Assembly (NCBI RefSeq): GCF_003515705.1
Contig: NZ_QWEH01000019.1
Span: forward strand, 1-64,000
Reading direction: 5' to 3'
DNA length: 64,000 nucleotides
Source of the DNA: Oceanobacillus profundus
GTDB lineage: Bacteria > Bacillota > Bacilli > Bacillales > Amphibacillaceae
Numbering within the stretch: position 1 is the stretch's first letter; every line of letters starts with the position of its first letter. The notes below the pieces were generated by a model, which saw nothing but the letters and a program-made list of their open reading frames with translations, was not told the origin of the DNA and made no database searches. The translations under genes were made by a program, and so were the position numbers. This document shows positions 26,966 through 35,741 of this stretch, in pieces.

Positions 26966-27694
26966 ATGGAAAAAAACCAATCACTGCATGCCTATATAAA
27001 AGAAGAATTATTGAATCGTATTAAGTCAAATGAATATAAAAAGGGAGAAAAAATACCTCCGGAATTGGAACTCTGTAAGGACTTTAATGTTAGTAGAACC
27101 ACTGTGAGAACAGCTCTAAATCAGCTTACTCTTGAAGGCTATTTAGTACGGCAGCAGGGGAAGGGCACTTTTGTCGCTGAACAAAAAGTGAAGCAGACAC
27201 TGTCCCAGACTGTGAAGCGATATAGTGATCAGATTGCTGTTCAGGGTAAAAAAGCAGAGATAACTTTAATAGATATTCATGTTATTCCGGCAAATGAAAT
27301 TATGCAGCAATCCCTTGATGTATCTATAAATGATCCAATTCAGCGAATTGAACGGGTTCGCAAGGCAAATGGGGAACCAACACAATATGAAATAGCTTAT
27401 ATTCCGTGGGATATTGCCCCGGGGATAATGAAAGAACATGCAGAAACATCTTTGTATGCGTCATTAAAAGAAGAATTCCATGTTCACATCGCCAAAACAA
27501 CTGAACAAATTGAGATAACACTTGCAGATGAACGTTCTTGTTCGCATTTAGGCTGTGAAGTAGGAACACCATGTTTTTATATCGAAACAATTGCCGAAGA
27601 CGATAAGGGCAAAAAAGTAGAATTTTCACGTTCATTCTTCCGTGGTGATAAAACTAATTTCATGATTGAGCGGAATTACCCAACGGGAGAATAA
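26966..27694 (+). CDS. GntR/HutC-family regulator
   Basis: A 242-residue regulator. The N-terminal winged HTH is GntR-type ('LHAYIKEELLNRIKSN', 'LCKDFNVSRTTVRTALNQL', 'GYLVRQQGKGTFVA'), and a UTRA/HutC effector domain follows ('IQRIERVRKANGEPTQYE', 'FYIETIAEDDKGKKVEFS'). UTRA domains usually bind a sugar phosphate, here probably the phospho-disaccharide or phospho-glucosamine made by the facing PTS operon. GAAGGAG precedes the ATG. The chbG-like gene follows 26 bp later and is likely cotranscribed. Confidence 0.9.
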   Translation: MEKNQSLHAYIKEELLNRIKSNEYKKGEKIPPELELCKDFNVSRTTVRTALNQLTLEGYLVRQQGKGTFVAEQKVKQTLSQTVKRYSDQIAVQGKKAEITLIDIHVIPANEIMQQSLDVSINDPIQRIERVRKANGEPTQYEIAYIPWDIAPGIMKEHAETSLYASLKEEFHVHIAKTTEQIEITLADERSCSHLGCEVGTPCFYIETIAEDDKGKKVEFSRSFFRGDKTNFMIERNYPTGE

Positions 27695-27720
27695 TCAGAA
27701 GTATTTAAGGGGGACTATCG

Positions 27721-28422
27721 ATGAAAGTGTTGTTTAATGCAGACGATTTTGGATTAACAAAAGGTGTGACGGATGGAATTATTAAGGCGTATAAGGATGG
27801 AGTTGTCAGCTCGGCAACTTTAATGATGAACGGAAAAGCAATAGATTATGCGGTTTCACAAGCAAAAAAGCATCCATTGCTAAATATAGGTATTCATCTT
27901 GTGCTAACCTGGGGTAAACCGATTAGTGGGAATGTCCCGTCACTTCTCGATAATCAAGGATTTTTTAAATTTAAAAATACATTTTTGGAAGTGGAAGACG
28001 TTGATGTAGATGCAGTAGAGCGAGAATGGTGTGCACAGATCGATGCATTTTTAGCTACAGGTCTGCCCCTTCATCACATTGACAGCCATCACCATATACA
28101 TGGATGGGGCCTATTGAAAGAAGTGGTTGTTAAATTAGCTCAGCGATACAACGTGCCTGTTCGCTATGTAGAATCATTAAAAGGAAACCCTGAAATCCTA
28201 CTTACGGAAACACTGTGGCTGGATTTTTACGGTGAGGGTGTTGATTATGAAATCTTTAATAAATTACAGCAGCTAGACACGACTTCCGTTGAAGTAATGA
28301 CACATCCAGCGATCATTGATGAAGATCTCAAAGAATTTAGTTCTTATATAGAGAAAAGAGAACAGGAACTTGAGATACTATGTGGTTTACAAGTGCCTAA
28401 TTGGGTAGAGGATTGTAGTTGA
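27721..28422 (+). CDS. chbG: ChbG/YdjC-family carbohydrate deacetylase
   Basis: A 233-residue YdjC/ChbG-family protein. The metal and catalytic motifs are 'NADDFGLTKGV' near the start, 'IGIHLVLTWGKPI', and 'HHIDSHHHIHG' in the middle, with a later 'MTHPAI'. In enteric chb operons this enzyme removes one acetyl group from diacetylchitobiose 6-phosphate, which creates the true inducer and lets GH4 act. Its presence shifts the inferred substrate of the PTS from cellobiose towards chitobiose. It follows the HutC-type regulator. Confidence 0.88.
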   Translation: MKVLFNADDFGLTKGVTDGIIKAYKDGVVSSATLMMNGKAIDYAVSQAKKHPLLNIGIHLVLTWGKPISGNVPSLLDNQGFFKFKNTFLEVEDVDVDAVEREWCAQIDAFLATGLPLHHIDSHHHIHGWGLLKEVVVKLAQRYNVPVRYVESLKGNPEILLTETLWLDFYGEGVDYEIFNKLQQLDTTSVEVMTHPAIIDEDLKEFSSYIEKREQELEILCGLQVPNWVEDCS

Positions 28423-28455
28423 AATAACCAATAAATAGGATAGAGCAATGATTGA

Positions 28456-28507
28456 ATCTTGATATAGAAAGGTTATTTAGTTTTTTCTATATCAAGATTT
28501 TTTATGT
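28456..28507 (+). terminator. Terminator after chbG
   Basis: CTTGATATAGAAA pairs with TTTCTATATCAAG across a 12-nt loop and runs into ATTTTTTAT. Confidence 0.85.
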
Positions 28508-28625
28508 TCAATTGCATCCTTTTATACCACTTTACGCCTCTTGTTATTAGAAAAATAGGACAAATCTAATATTTACAATGAAGTATTAAATTGATATTGT
28601 TTTCATGAGAAGTTAATTCAGAAAA

Positions 28626-28648
28626 GTTAGTAAGTTTAGATTACTAAC
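28626..28648. promoter_or_regulatory. ROK-type operator 1, before the PIG-L gene
   Basis: GTTAGTAA-N7-TTACTAAC is a perfect 8-bp inverted repeat 68 bp before the PIG-L start. The same layout recurs at 35711-35733 and 35863-35885 beside the ROK gene and the lyase gene. Confidence 0.65.
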
Positions 28649-28716
28649 TAACCCTAATGTGAAAAGGAGGTAGTTGGTTTTAAGTATCAACCTAATAATG
28701 AAAGGGGTTACATTAA

Positions 28717-31218
28717 ATGAAAAAGGTGCTTTATTACTTGTTGATTCTACTGCTTATCGTATCTTTAATTCCTTTAAAAGGTAATGCGAAGGAAGATATT
28801 CATCATGATGTTGAACTATGGAATGCAGTAAAACCACTAAATACTACAGTGACATTTTTAAACACAGGAGCACATCCGGATGATGAACGCAGTGATTTTC
28901 TTGCTTACTTATCTCGAGGGTTGGGTGTGAAAACTTCAAGCTTAATTGCGAATCGGGGTGAAGGAGGACAGAATGAGATCGGGACAGAGTTGGATAATGG
29001 TTTAGGAATTATCCGTAGTAATGAGATGATTGAAGCAGCAAAAATTACAGGGGTAAAGGCATATCATTTAAGTGAGACTACATCAGACCCTATCTATGAT
29101 TTTGGATTTTCCAAATCCCCAGATGAAACGCTGGAGAAATGGGGAGAGGAATTAACCTACGAACGCTTTATTCGATTCATTCGAACTTATCAGCCTGACA
29201 TTGTAATGCCCTCTTTTCGGGATGTTGAAAGTCAACATGGTCACCATAGGGCGATAACGATCTTATCTGAACAAGCATTTGAAGATGCGGCTGACCCAAC
29301 TGTTTTCCCGGAACAGTTAGAAGAGGGACTATCGACGTGGCAAGTAAAAAAGTTGTATTTACCTGCTGAATCGGAAGAAACTGCAACAACTTCTATAGAA
29401 ATTGGTGATTATGATCCTGTATATGAAATGACATATCCCCAGCTGGGTGAAGAGTCAAGATATATGCATAAAAGTCAAGGGATGGGAAGAGATATTCCAG
29501 CCGAACCCAGACAAACACACTTAGAATTAATAAAGGAAGCTGTTCATACAGATTATCCGAATGCGTTGTTTGCGGGTATCCCATACAACTTTAATGAATG
29601 GGCAGAAATTGTTCCAGCGAAAAATGTGAAAGCGAAATTAAATAAGTTACAGCAAAAGTTGGATGAAATTGTCGAGCTCTATCCAGATAGAGAAGCGATT
29701 TTATCGGTATCACAATCTGCGCATAAGGATGTAAAGAGAATTCAAAAATTAGTAGGAAAAGCGAAAATGCCAAGCAATCTTAAAAATGATTTACTTCATA
29801 AGCTTGAATTAAAAGAAGAGCAATTACAGGAGGTGAGTTTTGTAGCTTCCAGCCTTCATGTGGAAATGGAAATCGACACGGAAGTATTAACACCCGGTTC
29901 GAAAGGGCAAGTAACCATGACGATTACAAATGAGGGCAATCAGAAAATAAAACATATTGATGCTACACTGGTGACGCCGGAATCCTGGGGTAGAGATAAA
30001 ACACAAAAAGTGAAACATTTAAAACCGAATGAATCCAAGAAAGTAACTTTTGATGTAAGGGTGCCAGAAGATGAACCATACAATACACCATATGACGAGT
30101 CAACCCTAATGGGGAAGGTTGAATTTAAAGAAAAAGGGCAAACATCTGGTAAATTAATAGAGTTTAATCATACTGTTGCCGTCTTGCCTGAGTTAAGTGT
30201 AGCTCCAAGTTCGGAAAACTTAACAATTAATACAGCTGATATACAAGAAGAAATTCCAGTTAAAGTTCAAGTAAAGAACTATTATAACGGCAAGAAAGAT
30301 GCAACTGTTTCGTTAAATCTGCCAGAGGGTTGGGCAAGTAATCCAGTAGAGAAGGAAGTTTCATTTACGGAGCAGCATGAAATGGAAGAGGTAACGTTTA
30401 CTGTTAGCCCTCCATCAGATATTTCAGAAGGCGATTATTCTTTCGATGTTGTCGCTGAAGCAAATGGAGCAATCTTTAATACGACCGTTCAGGAAATTAG
30501 TTATGACCATATTAAAGATTCGTATTTCCAGTATCCAGCAACAGTGAACACCGTTGCATTTGAGTTGCTGCTACCTGATAACTTAAAAGTTGGTTATATC
30601 GAAAGTGGTTTTGATGAAGTTGCCGACTATTTAATAGATACAGGGATGGACGTGACGAAACTTACAGAAGCAGACCTTGCTTCAGGTGATTTGACACAGT
30701 ATGATGCAATTGTTACTGGAATAAGAGCATATCTTTCCCGACCTGATCTAGCTGAAAATAATGAAAGATTGCTAGAGTATGTAGAGGGCGGAGGACATTA
30801 TGTGGTGCAGTATCATAAACCAGATGACAACTGGAATATAGATGCAACCGCTCCATATTCATTAGAAATTGGTAATCCGTCCATTCAATGGCGTGTAACG
30901 GATGAGCATGCAGAGGTAACGTTAACCCAGCCCGAGCACAAGTTATTTAACTACCCAAATGAAGTTACGAATCATGACTGGGATAATTGGGTACAAGAAA
31001 GAGGGCTCTATTTTCCAATGAATTGGGATAATCGCTATGAGACATTTGTTAGTATGGCTGATCCAGATGAAGATCCATTTACGAGTGGGATCTTGCTTGC
31101 CGAATATGGCGAGGGTACCTATCTATATACGAATTTAGTATTCTATCGTCAAATTGATAATCAAGTCCCTGGTGCTTACCGGATATTCACAAACCTAATT
31201 AGCTATGGAGTAGAATAA
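28717..31218 (+). CDS. Secreted PIG-L-family deacetylase, multidomain
   Basis: An 833-residue exported protein with a signal peptide (about 1-24). The PIG-L/LmbE deacetylase domain has the zinc motif 'GAHPDDERSDF' (H53, D55, D56) and the later 'HGHHRAI' (H177); this fold removes N-acetyl groups from sugars or sugar conjugates. A helical region (about 300-385) and two NEW3-like beta-sandwiches (about 385-600) follow. The C-terminus (about 620-833) resembles a ThuA/glutamine-amidotransferase-like domain ('LKVGYIESGFDEVADYL', 'YVEGGGHYVVQYH'). A shared operator ties it to the ABC transporter and lyase genes. It may trim an N-acylated glycoconjugate outside the cell; the substrate is unknown. AAAGGGG precedes the ATG. 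Confidence 0.85.
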   Translation: MKKVLYYLLILLLIVSLIPLKGNAKEDIHHDVELWNAVKPLNTTVTFLNTGAHPDDERSDFLAYLSRGLGVKTSSLIANRGEGGQNEIGTELDNGLGIIRSNEMIEAAKITGVKAYHLSETTSDPIYDFGFSKSPDETLEKWGEELTYERFIRFIRTYQPDIVMPSFRDVESQHGHHRAITILSEQAFEDAADPTVFPEQLEEGLSTWQVKKLYLPAESEETATTSIEIGDYDPVYEMTYPQLGEESRYMHKSQGMGRDIPAEPRQTHLELIKEAVHTDYPNALFAGIPYNFNEWAEIVPAKNVKAKLNKLQQKLDEIVELYPDREAILSVSQSAHKDVKRIQKLVGKAKMPSNLKNDLLHKLELKEEQLQEVSFVASSLHVEMEIDTEVLTPGSKGQVTMTITNEGNQKIKHIDATLVTPESWGRDKTQKVKHLKPNESKKVTFDVRVPEDEPYNTPYDESTLMGKVEFKEKGQTSGKLIEFNHTVAVLPELSVAPSSENLTINTADIQEEIPVKVQVKNYYNGKKDATVSLNLPEGWASNPVEKEVSFTEQHEMEEVTFTVSPPSDISEGDYSFDVVAEANGAIFNTTVQEISYDHIKDSYFQYPATVNTVAFELLLPDNLKVGYIESGFDEVADYLIDTGMDVTKLTEADLASGDLTQYDAIVTGIRAYLSRPDLAENNERLLEYVEGGGHYVVQYHKPDDNWNIDATAPYSLEIGNPSIQWRVTDEHAEVTLTQPEHKLFNYPNEVTNHDWDNWVQERGLYFPMNWDNRYETFVSMADPDEDPFTSGILLAEYGEGTYLYTNLVFYRQIDNQVPGAYRIFTNLISYGVE

Positions 31219-31260
31219 AAATATCCCAATGGGATTCGAGCAATCCTATTGGGATATTTT
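31218..31260. terminator. Bidirectional terminator between PIG-L gene and ABC operon
   Basis: AAAATATCCCAAT pairs with ATTGGGATATTTT, with extra inner pairing (GGATT/AATCC). It ends both the PIG-L transcript and the convergent ABC transporter operon. Confidence 0.88.
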
Positions 31261-31268
31261 AACGTAAT

Positions 31269-32078
31269 TTATTTCATACCAGTTAAGGTAATACCTTTGA
31301 TGATATGACGCTGCAGGAGGATAAATACCAGAATCAAAGGGATAACTGATATAGTTGCTCCAGTCATAATGAGATGCCACTGTGATTCAGCTTCGCCGGA
31401 AGAAAAGAATGATAGTCCAACCGGCAGTGTTCGTAAACTAGGTGATTCGATGACAATTAATGGCCATAAAAATGCATTCCAGTTACTAAGGAATGTAAAA
31501 ATGCCTAATGCTGAAATCGCTGGCCAAACCTGCGGAACAGCAATTTTAAAGAAGATGGCATACTCGTTCATTCCATCAACTCGTGCAGCGTTGAGTAAAT
31601 CATCAGGGATTTGTTCCATAAACTGTCGCATTAAAAACACTCCAAAACCTGTCATAAGACCTGGAAAAAGAACACCCCAATAGGAGTCCGTCCATCCAAA
31701 TTCTGAACTCATCATATACCACGGGATAATTAGCATTTCTGTTGGAACCATTAATGTACTTAATATTAAGATGAAAATAACCGTACGACCTACAAAGGAA
31801 AATTTTGCAATTATATATCCAACGAGTGTATCAAAAAATAAAACACTTATCGTCGTAATTAGAGCCACAATAATACTATTCATAAACCATTTGATGAACA
31901 TGCTTTCCTCAAGAATTTTAATATAATTCGCTAAGGTTGGATTTTCTGGGATAATGCTCAAATTAAATATATCGAATGGTGCTTTTAAGGAAGTAGAAAC
32001 CATCCAAATGAAAGGAAACAACATAATAACAGAACCAATTATTAAAAGTACATACGGCAATAATCGTCGGAACCTCAT
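31269..32078 (-). CDS. Sugar ABC transporter permease, MalG type
   Basis: A 269-residue inner-membrane permease with six predicted membrane segments. The cytoplasmic EAA loop reads 'LLNAARVDGMNEYAIFFKIAVPQVWPAI', shown here only for its A-x-x-D-G-x(9)-P pattern, as in carbohydrate-uptake subfamily 1 permeases. AGGAGGTG lies 7 nt before the ATG. It is the last gene of the ROK-SBP-permease-permease operon. No ATPase gene is present, so a shared MsmK/MsmX-type ATPase elsewhere is expected. Confidence 0.9.
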   Translation of the reverse strand: MRFRRLLPYVLLIIGSVIMLFPFIWMVSTSLKAPFDIFNLSIIPENPTLANYIKILEESMFIKWFMNSIIVALITTISVLFFDTLVGYIIAKFSFVGRTVIFILILSTLMVPTEMLIIPWYMMSSEFGWTDSYWGVLFPGLMTGFGVFLMRQFMEQIPDDLLNAARVDGMNEYAIFFKIAVPQVWPAISALGIFTFLSNWNAFLWPLIVIESPSLRTLPVGLSFFSSGEAESQWHLIMTGATISVIPLILVFILLQRHIIKGITLTGMK

Positions 32079-32096
32079 CCTTCTACACCTCCTATT

Positions 32097-33071
32097 CTAG
32101 TAATCAAATTTCTTGGTTAAAACTTTCATTTGGAAAATTGTTAAAGCAAGTATGAACAGGAATAAGATAACGGTTGCCGCAGAAGCTAATCCCATATCGA
32201 ATTGCTTAAAGGCTAGCTGGTAGATGTAAACTACAACTGAAATGGTTGAATTTAAAGGACCGCCACTTCCATCCATGCTCATATTAATGACTTGGGTAAA
32301 GGAAACTTGAATAAAGGTAATCGTTCCAATTACTGCAGAAAATACAATCGTTGGATTCAGTAAAGGAACCGTTACATACCAAAATTTTTGCCAACCGGTC
32401 GCTCCATCAATTTCAGCAGCTTCATAAAGCATTTCTGGTATATTCTCTAACCCAGCTAAGAAGAGAACCATTTGAAAACCAATGGATTGCCAAATCATTG
32501 CAGCGATGATGACATAAATTGCTTGATCTGGTGAGTTTAAGAATGGTTGAGCAGAGAAACCTAAATTAACTAATATATCATTAATAATCCCGTTACCCAT
32601 TAGAATCCACTGAAATACCCAACTGATTGCAACAATACTAGTTACATAGGGAATAAAATAGATAACTCTGAAAAACCCAACAAATCGATTAATTTTATGA
32701 AGTAATAATGCTACAATTATCCCAAATAATAATTGACCAGAAACCCCTAAAAGAATATAGATGAAAGTATTAAAAATGGATTTAATAAAGATTTCATCCT
32801 GGAATAGTGTTACATAATTTTCTAAACCAACGAAAGGTTGTATATCTGTTGAAAGAAGGTTCCAATCTCTAAATCCCACGTTAAACGTAAATAGAGTAGG
32901 TAAAATTCGGATCCCGAGATAAAATATAATTGGAAGCAATAAACAAGTGTATACAAATAAATATTTTTGATATCTAAGATTCCCTCTAAATTTATGAAGA
33001 AGGGAAGTTTTTTCCTTTTTAACTTGTGTTGTTTTATTGTTCTGATTCTGCGGTGATTTGAATTGCTCCAT
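32097..33071 (-). CDS. Sugar ABC transporter permease, MalF type
   Basis: A 324-residue permease, partner of the downstream MalG-type subunit. It has a Lys-rich cytoplasmic N-terminus, about six membrane helices and the EAA motif 'YEAAEIDGATGWQKFWY' followed by 'VPLLNP'. A near-perfect Shine-Dalgarno (AAAGGAGGTG) lies 4 nt before the ATG. A strong hairpin separates it from the binding-protein gene, which probably lowers permease expression relative to the binding protein. Confidence 0.9.
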   Translation of the reverse strand: MEQFKSPQNQNNKTTQVKKEKTSLLHKFRGNLRYQKYLFVYTCLLLPIIFYLGIRILPTLFTFNVGFRDWNLLSTDIQPFVGLENYVTLFQDEIFIKSIFNTFIYILLGVSGQLLFGIIVALLLHKINRFVGFFRVIYFIPYVTSIVAISWVFQWILMGNGIINDILVNLGFSAQPFLNSPDQAIYVIIAAMIWQSIGFQMVLFLAGLENIPEMLYEAAEIDGATGWQKFWYVTVPLLNPTIVFSAVIGTITFIQVSFTQVINMSMDGSGGPLNSTISVVVYIYQLAFKQFDMGLASAATVILFLFILALTIFQMKVLTKKFDY

Positions 33072-33092
33072 GCTGCACCTCCTTTAAGTGGT

Positions 33093-33121
33093 AAGGATCA
33101 AGGTGTGTCACCTTGATCCTT
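33093..33121 (-). other. Intergenic mRNA hairpin between SBP and permease genes
   Basis: A perfect 13-bp stem (AAGGATCAAGGTG with its complement) with a 3-nt loop and no T-run. In such operons this kind of stem protects the 3' end of the binding-protein mRNA and reduces read-through. Confidence 0.7.
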
Positions 33122-33135
33122 TCGTTAAAGATTGC

Positions 33136-34425
33136 TTATTTTTCCCAGTATTCATCATAAAGTTTTTGAGTAGCTTCTACTAATTGATTAAACGCTTCTT
33201 CCGGATCTTGACCTTCCATTAACACCCGATTAGCAGCATCTATTACAAGATCCCGTTCCCGAGTTTCATCTACAAAGAAATGCGCATTAGCAAAAGGCAA
33301 GGATTCGATAAAAGGACCATAAATTTCATCGTTTACATATTTATCCTGCATGGCAACCGATTCTTTTGCAGGTAATTCACCAGTTGCATCTAACCATCTT
33401 TCCATAACATCATCACTTGTTAGGAATTCTAAAAATTTAGTGGCTGCTTCTAGTTTTTCTCCTTCAACACGGGCAGTAATCCCATTTGTCCAGAAAGAAG
33501 CATTTGTTGATTGTACGTCTTTACCAGGAAGTGGTGCTATTGCATAATTTAGATCAGGTGCATCACTTTGCAATGTACCTACCCTAAAAGAACCGTCAAT
33601 ATTCATTGCAGCTTTTTCCGTTACAAATGCTGTCACATCATCTGTATAAAAACCTTGTTCAGATGTTCCTAGCTCAGTAGGGAAGCTTAACCAATATTTA
33701 AATGCTTCTAAACCAGCTGGGGTATCTGCCCAGACAACTTCCTTTCTATCTTCACTTAATACTTGTCCGCCTGCTTGTAGTGTTAGACCATCTCTAAGCC
33801 AATGGTGACCTTGTTGTGCTGGTTCCCATGCCATTCCAGATTGTTCTAGACGGCCATTACCATCAGCTTTGGTTAATTGAACGGCATAGTCTTCAAGCTC
33901 TTCCCATGTTTGTGGAGGAGAGTTAGGATCAAGGCCTGCTTCTTCAAATAAATCCTTATTATAAAACAGTGCGAGTGTTCTTACTGAAGTTGGTATTGTC
34001 CAATATTCGCCATCCATTTTCGTGGCTTCCACTAATGGAAAGAATTCACTCTCTATTTCTTCATGTGGGAAAGCGTCCTGTGGTAGTGGCTGTAAGTAAC
34101 CTGCATCTACGTAGGTAGGCACCCATCCGTAGAATAAGTTAATAACATCGGGTCCTTTACCAGCTGGAACTTGCGCAGCAACCTGTTCATTGTATTGATC
34201 ATATGGAAAATTGGTTTGCTTTACTTTAATTCCAGGATTTGCTTCTTCGAATTCCGCAATTAATTCATCCATTAAGTTAACCTTAGAATCAAATGAGTAT
34301 TGCCAGTATTCAAGTGTGATGTCGCCATCTTCTTGATTAGCAGAACTTTCATCATCACTAGAACATGCTGCAAACACAACCGATAACAATATTGCAAGCA
34401 GAGTCAATTGCCACTTTTTAAACAT
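33136..34425 (-). CDS. Sugar ABC transporter substrate-binding lipoprotein
   Basis: A 429-residue extracellular binding protein of the MalE/UgpB type (family 1). The signal peptide ends in a lipobox 'VFAACSS', giving a lipidated cysteine near residue 21. Typical segments are 'DITLEYWQYSFDSK', 'FEEANPGIKVKQTNFPY', 'GPDVINLFYGWVPTYV' and 'WTIPTSVRTLALFYNKDLF'. It captures the substrate for the two permeases. It lies 61 bp after the ROK gene in the same direction. The ligand is probably an oligosaccharide or glycoconjugate; the exact compound cannot be read. Confidence 0.9.
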   Translation of the reverse strand: MFKKWQLTLLAILLSVVFAACSSDDESSANQEDGDITLEYWQYSFDSKVNLMDELIAEFEEANPGIKVKQTNFPYDQYNEQVAAQVPAGKGPDVINLFYGWVPTYVDAGYLQPLPQDAFPHEEIESEFFPLVEATKMDGEYWTIPTSVRTLALFYNKDLFEEAGLDPNSPPQTWEELEDYAVQLTKADGNGRLEQSGMAWEPAQQGHHWLRDGLTLQAGGQVLSEDRKEVVWADTPAGLEAFKYWLSFPTELGTSEQGFYTDDVTAFVTEKAAMNIDGSFRVGTLQSDAPDLNYAIAPLPGKDVQSTNASFWTNGITARVEGEKLEAATKFLEFLTSDDVMERWLDATGELPAKESVAMQDKYVNDEIYGPFIESLPFANAHFFVDETRERDLVIDAANRVLMEGQDPEEAFNQLVEATQKLYDEYWEK

Positions 34426-34486
34426 AATAAAACCCCCTAATATAATATTTTAAAGGACCGGAGTCTCTTTAAATTAAATTTAAAAT

Positions 34487-35671
34487 CTATACTTTTAAAA
34501 TTGATTCATGTTCCTTAAGTATGAGGTACCCGGCACCTAGCAAAGAGACATCTTCAACTGTTGTGATAGTGATGTCCGTTTGTACAGGTAAGTGTTTTTC
34601 TAAGTTGGAAGTTAAATATGGCAAAAAGTGGTTCATTGATTTAGAAATCCCGCCCCCTAATACAACTTTCTCAGGGTTGATAATTGAAATAACATTAATT
34701 AATGCAAAAGAAAGATGGGATAGGGAATCATTTACTGTTTTCAATGCTAATTGGTCGCCATCAATTGCCATTTGGAAAACTTCTTTTGCAGTCCATTTTT
34801 CTTCACTTTTCTGACTGTGTTGAAGCATTCTTTTGGCAATAGACGGTCCTCCTACGTGACTATCTAAGAATCCGTAGCCCCTAAAAGTTTGCTCGTATTT
34901 TTTATCAGCAGCATCTTTATCTGTTACCATATAACCAATTTCTCCTGCAGCGTATGATGCTCCGCGATAAAGCTGTCCGTTAATTATAATTCCGCACCCG
35001 ATACCAGTTCCTAGTGTAATCATAATCATATTATTGTTTTTTTTGCCGGCGCCTTTCCAATATTCACCGAGCGCCGCAACATTTACATCATTATCGATAT
35101 AAACAGGACATGAGAGGTGGGATTCAAGTTGAGATTGCAGCGGTATATTTTTCCAGCTCAGACTTGGCGCATCAATGACAATTCCGCTATCAACATCCGT
35201 AATACCTGGAACGCCAACGCCAACTCCAAATAACATGCTGCTTTCTAATCCTTCTTGCTCTATAAGGGTGTTTACGTAGTCGGCAATTGATTGAATAAAG
35301 TTAGTACCTACATGTTTTTGTGTGGAAAAAGCGGTCTTACTTATAATTTTTCCTGCTAAATTCATAATGGCCATTTCAACTAATGTCCCGCCAATATCAA
35401 TTCCAACAATATAGGCTGCGTTTTCATTAAAGAATATTTGAAATGGTTTCCGACCACCTGCTGAACTTGCTCTTTCACTTTCTTTCTCTCGAATCCATCC
35501 TTCCTCTAAAAGTTCATCAACTATATTAGAGACTGTAGGTTTACTTAGTTTTAGTGCTTTTGCAATATCTGATCGAGAATGTCCATCTTTTCGTTGAATA
35601 TAATGTAAAACTTTCCGTTTGTTTAAATGTTTTAGTAAGTTGGAATCTGTGGGGACATTACGGATAGCGAT
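34487..35671 (-). CDS. ROK-family repressor, apparent AUC start
   Basis: A ROK-family regulator of about 394 residues. The N-terminal winged HTH ('KRKVLHYIQRKDGHSRSD', 'LKLSKPTVSNIVDELLEEG') leads into a sugar-kinase-like domain with 'GIDIGGT', 'GVGVGVPGITD' and 'ITLGTGIGCGI'. The usual zinc motif CxCGxxGCxE is absent; the region reads 'GEIGYMVTDKD'. From the in-frame TGA at 35678-35680 to the ATG at 35374 there is no ATG, GTG, TTG or CTG, yet this segment encodes the whole DNA-binding domain. AAAGGAG (35681-35687) lies 9 nt before the ATC at 35669-35671, so I place the start there. A one-base homopolymer error is the alternative. It heads the transporter operon and probably binds the inverted repeats nearby. 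Confidence 0.8.
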   Translation of the reverse strand: MAIRNVPTDSNLLKHLNKRKVLHYIQRKDGHSRSDIAKALKLSKPTVSNIVDELLEEGWIREKESERASSAGGRKPFQIFFNENAAYIVGIDIGGTLVEMAIMNLAGKIISKTAFSTQKHVGTNFIQSIADYVNTLIEQEGLESSMLFGVGVGVPGITDVDSGIVIDAPSLSWKNIPLQSQLESHLSCPVYIDNDVNVAALGEYWKGAGKKNNNMIMITLGTGIGCGIIINGQLYRGASYAAGEIGYMVTDKDAADKKYEQTFRGYGFLDSHVGGPSIAKRMLQHSQKSEEKWTAKEVFQMAIDGDQLALKTVNDSLSHLSFALINVISIINPEKVVLGGGISKSMNHFLPYLTSNLEKHLPVQTDITITTVEDVSLLGAGYLILKEHESILKV

Positions 35672-35710
35672 AGTTTTTCACTCCTTTCAAAATCAATAAT
35701 GTTTCGATAG

Positions 35711-35733
35711 GTTAGTAAAGTTAACTTATTAAT
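35711..35733. promoter_or_regulatory. ROK-type operator 2, at the ROK-ABC operon start
   Basis: GTTAGTAA-N7-TTATTAAT matches operator 1 at 14 of 16 half-site positions with the same spacing. It lies just downstream of the predicted start of the ROK operon transcript, suited to autorepression. Confidence 0.6.
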
Positions 35734-35741
35734 TGAAAATT

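Noticed and set aside
28661..28784. Strong Shine-Dalgarno (AAAAGGAGG) with an overlapping 36-codon upstream frame before the PIG-L gene
   Set aside because: The only start is TTG 3 nt after the site, too close for efficient initiation; no ATG is present. Could be a translational standby site, but not supported.
35674..35685. GTG as start of the ROK gene
   Set aside because: It is out of frame with the ROK domains (stop after seven codons) and touches the Shine-Dalgarno.
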